A stretch of DNA of 64,000 nucleotides from Planctomycetota bacterium (GTDB lineage Bacteria; Planctomycetota; Planctomycetia; Pirellulales; Pirellulaceae): positions 59,587-123,586 of the forward strand of contig VGZC01000009.1 in NCBI GenBank assembly GCA_016872725.1, given 5' to 3'. The translations under genes and the position numbers were made by a program. This document shows positions 9,100 to 17,046 of the stretch, in pieces. Below the pieces are notes generated by a model. It was not told the origin of the DNA and did not search any database. It saw nothing but the letters and a program-made list of their open reading frames with translations. Positions within the stretch are counted from its first letter, which is position 1. Each line of letters begins with the position of its first letter.

Positions 9100-10611
9100 T
9101 CACTCGGCATCGAGATCGACGCCGACCGTCTGTCGGATCCGCGCAAGCGTGACGGCGAGTTGGCCGAGCGCGCGGTGGTAACCGAGCTCGAGATTCAAGA
9201 GCGCGCGGTAGTCCCGGATAACGCGATCGAACGGCACCGCGTTGTTGATGAGCGATTGCTGGTCGGCCTCAAAAGTCTGCCGGGCCTGCGGCAAGATCGT
9301 TTGCTCGTACAATTGCACCGACGCGTACTGGGCGCTCGCCTGCTCCCAAAGCGCATGGACCATCTCGTCCAGCCGCGCGACGACATCGTCCTCGGACGCG
9401 TGCGCGGCGTAGTGGTCCTCGGACGCTTCGGCGAGCATGGCGTCGTATTTCGCGGACCGGGTGGGAAGCGTGGTTGATACCGACATCATGATCGAATCGC
9501 GCCCCGTTCCGGGCCCTCCGCCCGGCGCATCCATGACGACCCATCCGACACCGAACGTCAGGTCGGGGCGGCGCCGAAGTCGCGCCACCTCAATGCCCCA
9601 GCGCGATGCCTCGGTTCGCAGCCGAGCCGCGAGGATCTCGGGTTGCCATTCGAACGCGACGTGACGCAACAGGTCGGGATTCCATTCAGGCCACGCGACG
9701 GCGAGTTGCTCGGGCGGCTCCACCGCCATGCGACTGTCGCGGCCGACGAGCCGGTTGATTTCGAATCGAGTGGCGTTCTCTTGCCGACGATACTCGATGA
9801 TCTGTTCCTGAAGGCCGCTCAGTTCGAGCGTCGCCATGAGCACATCGCCCGGCTGCGCGTCGCCCGTGGCGACGCGCGCGTTGGCGGTCTGGATGAGCGA
9901 ATCGAGCTGACTTTGGTCGGCGCGCGTGACGTCGATCTGCTTGTGAACGACGTAGAGTCGGTAATAGGCGGCCCGCAGATCGCCGACGACCCGCAGTCGC
10001 TCGGCGTGATACGCGTTTTCGAGAGCCATCGCTTCCAAGCAGGCTCGCTGCGCCTCGGCGCGGAGCCGGCCGAGCCACGGCACCATCCGCATCCACTGGA
10101 TGTCGGCGATCTGACGGTCGGGCATGAAGTTCATCGGTGGCGCGAGGAACGTCGCGCCGAGCGTCGCGTCGGGAAGCGCGCCGGCATAGTTCGCTCGACC
10201 CCACGCGCCGGCCGCCTCGTGACGCATCTTGCGCAGTGTCGGGTTCTGCTCAATCGCCGCGGCCTCGAGCGTTTGCAGCGATTCGACGAGCGGCGAGGCC
10301 GGACCGCTCGCTTCCGGTGATTCGGAAGCCGAGTCCGATGGATCGAGTGGAGGCGTGGACCGAAGGACCGACGCGTCGGCGCGACGTTCGCTCGGCGAAA
10401 CCGGTTCATCGTGTTCTTGTTCCGCCGACACCGTGATGACGCGCGAGGTTGCTCTGGATTGGAGCGACGGCGTCGTTGCGGGCGGGCGCGGCGCGACACA
10501 TGCGGGCTCGAAACGCGAGGTCACGTCCCATCGCCGGCCTTCCGCGCGGCAACCGAGGCTGAGCGCGACAAGCGTCGCGCCGACGGTCCATCCTCGCGCG
10601 GTCCACGCCAT
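9100..10611 (-). CDS. TolC/CusC-type outer-membrane efflux protein
   Basis: First gene of the metal-efflux operon, 503 aa. A short signal sequence ends in LSLGC, a lipobox-like site, suggesting an outer-membrane lipoprotein as in CusC. A low-complexity linker of about 90 residues precedes two repeats of long amphipathic helices typical of the OEP fold (for example LRAAYYRLYVVHKQIDV and LNLELGYHRALGQLAVTLARI near the C-terminus). It should form the trimeric exit duct for the RND pump and adaptor. I chose the ATG at 10611, which has GGAGGAG about 10 nt upstream; a GTG two codons earlier is too close to that site. The region upstream is shared with the divergent cytochrome/propeller gene. Confidence 0.9.
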   Translation of the reverse strand: MAWTARGWTVGATLVALSLGCRAEGRRWDVTSRFEPACVAPRPPATTPSLQSRATSRVITVSAEQEHDEPVSPSERRADASVLRSTPPLDPSDSASESPEASGPASPLVESLQTLEAAAIEQNPTLRKMRHEAAGAWGRANYAGALPDATLGATFLAPPMNFMPDRQIADIQWMRMVPWLGRLRAEAQRACLEAMALENAYHAERLRVVGDLRAAYYRLYVVHKQIDVTRADQSQLDSLIQTANARVATGDAQPGDVLMATLELSGLQEQIIEYRRQENATRFEINRLVGRDSRMAVEPPEQLAVAWPEWNPDLLRHVAFEWQPEILAARLRTEASRWGIEVARLRRRPDLTFGVGWVVMDAPGGGPGTGRDSIMMSVSTTLPTRSAKYDAMLAEASEDHYAAHASEDDVVARLDEMVHALWEQASAQYASVQLYEQTILPQARQTFEADQQSLINNAVPFDRVIRDYRALLNLELGYHRALGQLAVTLARIRQTVGVDLDAE

Positions 10612-10802
10612 GAACACACCACTCCTCCGCGATCCGGAATCCTCGACGCCCGAACGGTCGCCCGACCGATTGTCTTGGCTTCGTTCGTATTATCGACGGA
10701 TTCGTCACGACCGGCCCCGGGAACGGTGTAGATCCGCGGGGGCTTGCCGAGCCCTCGTGTCCGGTTGTAACGGTCAGGCCGATTTTGACGGAGTGCGACC
10801 GG

Positions 10803-10831
10803 TTTGCATCGGCCGACGATTCAGCGATAAT
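10803..10831 (+). promoter_or_regulatory. Candidate sigma-70-type promoter for the 10935 gene
   Basis: TTTGCA (10803-10808) and GATAAT (10826-10831) are separated by 17 bp, a good match to a housekeeping promoter. A transcript would start near 10838. This argues that the long open frame beginning at 10785 is not the true start and that translation begins at one of the ATGs at 10893, 10911 or 10935. It lies in the 323-bp spacer (10612-10934) between this gene and the divergent metal-efflux operon, in which I see nothing else clear. Confidence 0.45.
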
Positions 10832-10934
10832 CGGCGTACCGGTGGCTTCGGCTCCGGCCCTCCGCGCTTCGGACACGCCTTGCCTCCCCGCGATGACGGC
10901 GACTTCAACAATGCGACCAACCCGAGATGTCCCC

Positions 10935-13900
10935 ATGGAATTCCCCGAAATGGCCGGCGAGCCGTATTGGCCCGAGTTGGACGCGCGTCCCCGACGGAAT
11001 GCGGGACGGTTCGCTTCGCCATGTGCTGCCCGCGCCGTCTTCCCGTTCGCCCTATTCCTTTCCGCGATTGCGGGCCCATCCCAAATGTCCGCGCGGATCG
11101 GAAGTGCGGACGAACCGAATGACGCGAGTCGGCTGGTCGCGGCGGAGGGGCTTGAAGTGTCGGTTTGGGCGAAGTCACCCATGTTCTTTAATCCGACGAA
11201 TATCGACGTCGACGAACGGGGCCGGATCTGGGTTACCGAAGCGGTCAACTACCGCGATTTCAATTCGGCGAACGGCGAACGGCTGCGCCACGCGCTTGGC
11301 GACCGCGTCGTGATCCTCGAGGATACCGATCGGGACGGAACGGCCGACCGATCGTCGGTCTTCGTGCAGGACAAGGATCTCGTCGCGCCGCTGGGCATCG
11401 CCGTGTTTGGAAACCGCGTGGTCGTCTCCTGCTCGCCGTCGATTCTCGTCTACACCGACCGGAACCGAGACGGGCGGTTCGAGGAGGGAGTCGACACGAA
11501 GGAGCGATTCCTGACGGGATTCGGAGGGCTCGACCACGACCACGGGCTGCACTCGGTCGCCGCCGGGCCTGATGGGCGATGGTATTTCAACGCGGGGAAT
11601 GCGGGCCCGCACATCGTCACCGACCGCTCCGGTTGGACGCTCCGCGCGGGAGGCTGGTACACGGGAGGCACTCCGCACAACACGACGAACAGTCCGGGGC
11701 TCAAGAGCGACGACGGTCGCATTTACGTCGGCGGGTTGACGATGTCGATGAACGCCGACGGAACGGGCCTCGAAGTCCACGGGCACAACTATCGCAACAA
11801 CTACGAAACGTGCGTCGATTCGTTCGGCGACCTGTTCCAAAACGATAACGACGATCAAGTGGTGGCTTGCCGGACGACGTGGCTGATGCAGTACGCCAAC
11901 GCGGGGTTCTCGTCGTCGGACGGGAAACGCGGTTGGAACGCCGATCGCCGGCCCGATCAGTCGATCCCGATCGCGCATTGGCATCAGGACGATCCGGGTA
12001 TTCTGCCGATGGGCGATCTCTATGGTGCGGGTTCGCCGACGGGAATGGTCGTGTACGAGGGCGACGCGCTCGGCGACGCGTTCCGCGGCGCGGTGCTCAG
12101 TTGCGAGGCGGGGCGCAATGTCGTGTTCGCCTATCGAGCGGCGCCGCGCGGCGCGGGTTTCGACTTGGAACGCGGGATGTTGGTGAGTTCGGGGCGCCAG
12201 GACGATCCGAACTACAAGTGGAACAAGGTGGAACAGGACGAACGAGCGTGGTTTCGCCCGTCGGACGCCGCGGTCGGCATCGACGGCGCGGTGTATGTGG
12301 CCGACTGGTTCGATCCGATCGTCGGCGGTCACGACATGCGCGACAAGGTGGGAGCGGGCGCGATCTACCGAATCACGCGGAAAGGCGAACAGCACTCGGT
12401 TCCGCGGTTGGATCTTGATACGCCCGAGGGCCGTATCGCCGCGATGCGGAACCCCGCGCCCAACGTGCGGTTCCTTGGTTTCGAGCGACTTCGTAAGGCT
12501 CCCGACGAGGCGCGTCGCGCGATCGCCGATCTCCGCCGCGACGAAAACCCCTATGTGCGCGCCCGCGCCATCTGGCTGCTCGCCCAATTGGACTCGGCCG
12601 GCGCCGTGGAGGTCCAGGGACAGCTCGACGACGCCGATCCGATGCATCGGATCGTGGCGTTTCGAGCCCTTCGCCGAGCGGGGGCGGACGTAGTCGGGCT
12701 GGTCCGGCGGCTCGCTCGTGATCCTTCGCCCGCCGTGCGGCGCGAAGCGGCCTTGGCGTTGCGGGATGTCGGAATCGATGCCGCCCGGGATCTGATCCTG
12801 GAGCTCATCGAGGGGTATGACGGCCGGGACCGATGGTATCTCGAAGCGATCGGAACGGCGTGCGAGGGCAAGGAGGAGGCGATCTTCGGCTCGATCGTCG
12901 AACGGTTCGGCGCGACCGGCGACGCGTCGCACTGGAGCGACGCATTCGCCGATCTCGTTTGGCGGCTCCATCCGACGGCTTCCGTTCCCCTGCTTCGGGC
13001 TCGGATCGCCGCGGCCGATGTCACGGCGCGGCGCCGCAAGCAGGCGGTCGACGCGCTCGCGTTCGTCGCCGATGGTTCGGCCGCCGAGGCCATGGTCGAG
13101 GCGGCTCGGCAGGGACCCGACGATCTCCGCGCCGATGCGGATTGGTGGATCGCCTTCCGAAGAACCAACCTCTGGCAGGAATATCCGATCGCGAAGGAAT
13201 ACGCGCGGCCCGCCGATCTGTCCACGTCGATCGTCGCGGGCGTTCGCCTTCCCGGACAGGCCGTCTATTCGAGCGGAACGGTGCGCGCGGGAGAGATGGC
13301 GGACATCCTGGTCGATATCGCGGGCGCTCAACACGTTTTTCTGGTCGTAACCGACGCCGGCGACGGCAACTCGTGCGAATGGGCCGATTGGGCCGAACCC
13401 CGTTTGCTGCGGGGCGGCTCCGAGTCGCGTTTGACCGAGCTCGCGTGGGAACGCGCCGAGATCACGTTTGGCCGCGTGCGCGTCGACCGCAACTGCGAAG
13501 ACATGCCGCTCCGTATCCACGGCCGGCCCGTGCCGTACGGGATCGGAACGCACGCGCCGTCCGTCGTCGTCTACGATGTCGGCGGTCAGGGGTTTGAGTG
13601 GTTCGCGGCGCGCGGAGGACTCGACAACGGCCGCGAGGATCGCGGCGGAACCGACTATCCCGGCGCGCAACCGTCGGTCGTGTTCGAGGTCTACCACGAT
13701 GGTCCGACGCCCGAGTCGCGTGCCCGCGGACTCGAAGCGACCATGCTCGACCCCGCGTCGACCGCCGACGCGCGACGCGACGCGGCGCTGGCGCTGGCGA
13801 AAAGCAGGCCGGGCGGCCTCCGCCTCCTCGGCCTGGCTTCGCAAGGAAAACTGTCGGCCGAGCTGAGTGAATGGGTCGCCGAACCGCTCCACCGCAATCC

Positions 13901-14417
13901 CGATTTGTCCGTCCGCGCGCTCGCAAGCCGACACTTTCGCCGATCGAGTGCCGAAGGCTCGCCGTATCCGGCCATCGAGGAATTGGTCACGATGGCCGGC
14001 GACGCGCAGCGCGGACGAACGATCGCGCTCGGAAAAGGCCAGTGCGCCGCGTGCCACGCCTTCGGTTCCGAAGGCAAGCCCGTCGGGCCCGATCTGACGT
14101 ATATCGCGGGGAAACTCGATCGAACGCGGCTTATCGACGCGATCCTGAATCCCTCGGCCACGATCAGTTTCGGATACGAAACGTGGCTTGTCGGACTTGA
14201 CGACGGCCAGGTTCTGACCGGTTTCGTCGTGGGAGAAGGCGATCCCGTCGTCCTGATCGACGCCAAAGGGGAAACCCACCGGCTACCCGCCGATTCCATC
14301 GAATTCCGAAAACGGCAAGAGGTTTCGATCATGCCCGAATTGGCTCGAGCGCAACTCACGCCGAACGAACTCGTGGACGTCGTCGAGTTCCTCGGCGGTT
14401 TGTCAAATCCGAAGTAG
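10935..14417 (+). CDS. Exported PVC-type beta-propeller/HEAT/NPCBM protein with a cytochrome c (CxxCH) domain
   Basis: About 1160 aa. The N-terminal region has a hydrophobic signal (about residues 27-50), then a six-bladed-propeller dehydrogenase-like domain with repeated Asp-rich loops such as DTDRDGTADR and DRNRDGRFEEG. HEAT-like helical repeats follow in the middle. Next is an NPCBM-like carbohydrate-binding module, with a GIGTHAPSVVVYDVGG-type strand. Last is a cytochrome c domain with CAACH and a downstream Met (SIMPEL) as probable axial ligand. The domain order is characteristic of planctomycete and verrucomicrobial 'PVC-type haem-binding' proteins, thought to oxidise or bind sugars at the cell envelope; substrate and electron acceptor are unknown. 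The start is uncertain: 10935 is chosen because the promoter-like sequence lies upstream and the signal peptide then has a sensible length. Confidence 0.9.
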   Translation: MEFPEMAGEPYWPELDARPRRNAGRFASPCAARAVFPFALFLSAIAGPSQMSARIGSADEPNDASRLVAAEGLEVSVWAKSPMFFNPTNIDVDERGRIWVTEAVNYRDFNSANGERLRHALGDRVVILEDTDRDGTADRSSVFVQDKDLVAPLGIAVFGNRVVVSCSPSILVYTDRNRDGRFEEGVDTKERFLTGFGGLDHDHGLHSVAAGPDGRWYFNAGNAGPHIVTDRSGWTLRAGGWYTGGTPHNTTNSPGLKSDDGRIYVGGLTMSMNADGTGLEVHGHNYRNNYETCVDSFGDLFQNDNDDQVVACRTTWLMQYANAGFSSSDGKRGWNADRRPDQSIPIAHWHQDDPGILPMGDLYGAGSPTGMVVYEGDALGDAFRGAVLSCEAGRNVVFAYRAAPRGAGFDLERGMLVSSGRQDDPNYKWNKVEQDERAWFRPSDAAVGIDGAVYVADWFDPIVGGHDMRDKVGAGAIYRITRKGEQHSVPRLDLDTPEGRIAAMRNPAPNVRFLGFERLRKAPDEARRAIADLRRDENPYVRARAIWLLAQLDSAGAVEVQGQLDDADPMHRIVAFRALRRAGADVVGLVRRLARDPSPAVRREAALALRDVGIDAARDLILELIEGYDGRDRWYLEAIGTACEGKEEAIFGSIVERFGATGDASHWSDAFADLVWRLHPTASVPLLRARIAAADVTARRRKQAVDALAFVADGSAAEAMVEAARQGPDDLRADADWWIAFRRTNLWQEYPIAKEYARPADLSTSIVAGVRLPGQAVYSSGTVRAGEMADILVDIAGAQHVFLVVTDAGDGNSCEWADWAEPRLLRGGSESRLTELAWERAEITFGRVRVDRNCEDMPLRIHGRPVPYGIGTHAPSVVVYDVGGQGFEWFAARGGLDNGREDRGGTDYPGAQPSVVFEVYHDGPTPESRARGLEATMLDPASTADARRDAALALAKSRPGGLRLLGLASQGKLSAELSEWVAEPLHRNPDLSVRALASRHFRRSSAEGSPYPAIEELVTMAGDAQRGRTIALGKGQCAACHAFGSEGKPVGPDLTYIAGKLDRTRLIDAILNPSATISFGYETWLVGLDDGQVLTGFVVGEGDPVVLIDAKGETHRLPADSIEFRKRQEVSIMPELARAQLTPNELVDVVEFLGGLSNPK

Positions 14418-14510
14418 ATCGACGCCGGGACGTTGTTGGCGACGCAAAAGGCGCCAGGACCGTTCCATGAGACGAACTGGCGTTCCGCATTCCCATTCCG
14501 GAGAACTCCG

Positions 14511-15377
14511 ATGATGCCCGAATTGAGCCTGACGCGCCGCGATCTGCTCTCGGTCGGGGCGGGACTTGCCTTGTCACCCGCACTCGCCGCGCTGGCCGCC
14601 GATCCGGATCGCCCGTTCCGCATCGGAGCGTGCGACTGGTCGATCGGCTGCGCGGGACAGGTTCGCGCGATGGAGACGGCGCGCCGCCTCGGACTCGATG
14701 GAGTCCAAGTCAGTTTTGGAAGCCCCGATGGCGAGTTCGATCTTCGAAAGGAGGACGTCCGGCGCCGGTACATGGACGCGGCGGGCGAGCACAAGGTCGC
14801 CATCGCGTCGCTCGCCATGGGCGTGCTGAACCAGGTGCCGTACGCGTCCGACGCGAACGCCGAACGTTGGGTCGAGGAGTGCATCGAGGTCATGCCGAAG
14901 CTGGACCAGCGCATCGTTCTGCTGGCGTTCTTCGGCGACGGAGACATCAAAGGGAAGCGCGATCTTCAGGACGAAGTGATCCGCCGGCTCAAGAAGGTCG
15001 CGCCGAAAGCCGAAGCGGCCGGCGTGATCCTCGGACTCGAAACGTGGCTGAACGCCGACGACCACCTGCGCATCCTCGACGCGGTCGCGTCCCCCGCCGT
15101 GAAGGTCTACTACGACGTCGCGAACATGGACCATGAGGGCTACGACATTTTCGCGGAGATGCGCAGGTTGGGAAGCGATCGGATCTGCGAAATCCACTGC
15201 AAGGAAAACGGAGCCCGGCTCGGTCAAGGCCGAGTCGATTTCGTGAAGGTCAAGGAAGCCGTCGATGCGATCGGCTACCGCGGATGGCTCATCATCGAGG
15301 GAGCGGTGGGACCGGGCCAATCGATGGAGGAGAGCTACGTGCATAATCAAGAGTTCCTGCGATCGATTTTCCGTTAG
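14511..15377 (+). CDS. Tat-exported sugar phosphate isomerase/epimerase-like TIM-barrel protein
   Basis: A 288-aa xylose-isomerase-like TIM barrel. The first residues include LTRRDLLSVGAGLALSPALA, a Tat-type signal. The barrel carries LGLDGVQVSFG, GLETWL, YYDVANM, EIHCKENG and GWLIIEGAVGPG, which fit the metal-binding Glu/Asp/His positions of the IolE/hydroxypyruvate-isomerase-like family. The ATG at 14511 has GGAG 9 nt upstream and places the twin arginine near the N-terminus. It follows the cytochrome/propeller gene by 93 bp and precedes a DUF1080 gene, so it probably belongs to an envelope sugar-processing operon. Substrate unknown. Confidence 0.88.
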   Translation: MMPELSLTRRDLLSVGAGLALSPALAALAADPDRPFRIGACDWSIGCAGQVRAMETARRLGLDGVQVSFGSPDGEFDLRKEDVRRRYMDAAGEHKVAIASLAMGVLNQVPYASDANAERWVEECIEVMPKLDQRIVLLAFFGDGDIKGKRDLQDEVIRRLKKVAPKAEAAGVILGLETWLNADDHLRILDAVASPAVKVYYDVANMDHEGYDIFAEMRRLGSDRICEIHCKENGARLGQGRVDFVKVKEAVDAIGYRGWLIIEGAVGPGQSMEESYVHNQEFLRSIFR

Positions 15378-15448
15378 AGCCACGGATCGACGATTCGACT
15401 TTGTACCCTGGGGCGCGCCGGGCCCCGCTGACCGAGGAGCACTGCATC

Positions 15449-16762
15449 ATGACGGTCCATGACACGCCGATTCGCCGAACCACTCGACTCGCCGCGGGCA
15501 TCCTGGCCGCCGGCTTGCTCGTTCCCCTGGGACACGCCGACGACGGTTTTGAGCGGCTCTTTGACGGGAAAACGCTCGCCGGATGGAAACAGCTTCCCGG
15601 CGGCACATGGGAGGTGCGCGACGGTGTGATCGTGGGGAGTCAGGAAAACACCGAATCGCGACACGGAATCCTGCTCAGCGAGAAACAGTACGCCAACTTC
15701 ATCCTGCGCGCTCGGTTCCGCTCGATCGACGGCAACAGCGGACTCTATTTCCGAGCCCAGCCGGTGGACCATGTCGTCGCCGTAAAGGGATTTCAGGCGG
15801 AAATCGACTCGGAGGGCAAGGACATCGGCGGTGTCTACGAAACGCTCGGACGCGCGTGGGTCGCGCGGCCGGACGCCGCGGACGTCACGGCCTGCTATCA
15901 CGCGAAGGACTGGAACCACATGACCGTGACCGCGTTCGGCGGAAACGTCGTGGTGTCGGTGAACGGCGTTCAGACGGCGGCCCTGCGCGAGGATCCGGGC
16001 GAGCGTCGAGGCCACATCGGACTCCAACTCCACGGCGGGCAGAAGATGCACGTCGAGTTCAAGGACATCGAGATCCGCGCGCTTCCGGACGATACGCCGC
16101 CGGTGATCGCCGATGCGATCCACGACACGGCGCGGCCGATTCCGCGATTCGTCGAACCCAAGAGCCTCGACGCGCTCGCCAAGTCGCGCACGGCGCCGGC
16201 GGGGGCGGTGGTGTTGTTCGACGGCGGGAACCTCGATGCCTGGAGCGGCGGGCCCTGGAAGATCCAAGACGGAGTGCTGGAAACCGTATCGGGCAATCTG
16301 ACTTCCAAAGACCCGTTCGGCGACTGCGGGCTCCACATCGAATGGCGCGTCCCGGACAAGGACGGCCACGGCAATAGCGGAATCTATATGATGGGCCTTT
16401 ACGAAGTGCAGATCTTCAACTCGCACCACAATCACTCGCCCATCTACGCCGATGGGCAAGCGGCCGCGATCTATGGCCAGTATCCGGCGCTCGTCAACGC
16501 GTGCCGACCGGCCGGCGAGTGGGAAGTGTTTGATATCGCGTTCCGCGGGCCGCGATTCGATCCGTCGGGGCGGGTCAAGGAACCGGCGGTCATTTCGGTC
16601 GTCCACAACGGCGTTCTTGTGCAGGACCGTGTGCCGCTCACCGGCCCCACCGACCATAAGAACCGGCCTCCGTACGCGCAGCACGCCGATCGCTTGCCGT
16701 TCTATATCCAATTCCACGGCGACCGATTGCAATTCCGGAACATTTGGATCGTCAACGAATAG
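15449..16762 (+). CDS. Exported protein with two DUF1080 (3-keto-disaccharide hydrolase) domains
   Basis: 437 aa with an N-terminal signal (about residues 8-32, ending GHADD). Two related jelly-roll domains follow. The first starts at FERLFDGKTLAGW and the second at VVLFDGGNLDAW, each with the G(N)SG(I/L)Y core strand and, in the second, YEVQIFNSHHN. Members of the family cleave or bind 3-keto-glycosides, or act as uncharacterised surface carbohydrate proteins in planctomycetes. The start at 15449 is supported by GAGGAG 9 nt upstream. It lies 71 bp after the TIM-barrel gene on the same strand. Confidence 0.9.
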   Translation: MTVHDTPIRRTTRLAAGILAAGLLVPLGHADDGFERLFDGKTLAGWKQLPGGTWEVRDGVIVGSQENTESRHGILLSEKQYANFILRARFRSIDGNSGLYFRAQPVDHVVAVKGFQAEIDSEGKDIGGVYETLGRAWVARPDAADVTACYHAKDWNHMTVTAFGGNVVVSVNGVQTAALREDPGERRGHIGLQLHGGQKMHVEFKDIEIRALPDDTPPVIADAIHDTARPIPRFVEPKSLDALAKSRTAPAGAVVLFDGGNLDAWSGGPWKIQDGVLETVSGNLTSKDPFGDCGLHIEWRVPDKDGHGNSGIYMMGLYEVQIFNSHHNHSPIYADGQAAAIYGQYPALVNACRPAGEWEVFDIAFRGPRFDPSGRVKEPAVISVVHNGVLVQDRVPLTGPTDHKNRPPYAQHADRLPFYIQFHGDRLQFRNIWIVNE

Positions 16763-16782
16763 GAGGCCGCGCGGCGGCTTGC

Positions 16783-16811
16783 TTGACGCGCGCGGCGGCG
16801 CGCGGTAGGCT
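16783..16811 (+). promoter_or_regulatory. Candidate promoter upstream of the DUF1800 gene
   Basis: TTGACG (16783-16788) and TAGGCT (16806-16811) are spaced by 17 bp within the otherwise featureless 284-bp gap between the DUF1080 and DUF1800 genes. It would give a leader of roughly 230 nt that includes the 11-bp tandem repeat. Confidence 0.4.
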
Positions 16812-16973
16812 CGCCGATCGATCGCGTCATACCGAACTTCGGTTCACCGGATTCCCGCCGGCGCGGGACGGCCGGGCCCAGCCTCGGCGTCGAGTCGGGA
16901 CGCAACGAACCCGCGGACCATCTGGAGGGCGCTGTCGGGATCTTGGGGCGCGATCATGATTCCGGGGCCGTCA

Positions 16974-17028
16974 TGGGGACATTGTGGGGACATTGTGGGG
17001 ACATCATGGGAACATCATGGGAACAACG
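16974..17028 (+). repeat. 11-bp tandem repeat, five copies, in the DUF1800 leader
   Basis: Five consecutive 11-bp units of the form TGGGGACATTG / TGGGAACATCA run from 16974 to 17028, ending 18 bp before the DUF1800 start codon. The unit is close to one helical turn of DNA. It changes stepwise from GGGGACATTG to GGGAACATCA. The function is unknown; it may be a slippage product or an operator array. Confidence 0.85.
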
Positions 17029-17046
17029 AGCGGAAGGGCCGCGACC

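Noticed and set aside
8581..9477. Plus-strand frame across the Cys-rich gene and the TolC 3' end
   Set aside because: It lacks a signal or domain and runs into the TolC gene; the minus frame has a hydrophobic start and ribosome-binding site.
10785..10934. Long 5' extension of the cytochrome/propeller gene
   Set aside because: A promoter-like -35/-10 pair lies inside the extension and the added residues show no signal pattern.
11175..14279. A 1034-codon open frame on the minus strand opposite the cytochrome/propeller gene
   Set aside because: The plus-strand frame has clear domains (propeller, CAACH). The minus frame is low in hydrophobic pattern and Arg/Asp-rich, as expected for the antisense of a high-GC gene.
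16763..17046. A tRNA-like GGTTCACCGGATTCC stretch near 16852
   Set aside because: No matching acceptor or anticodon stems can be formed around it.
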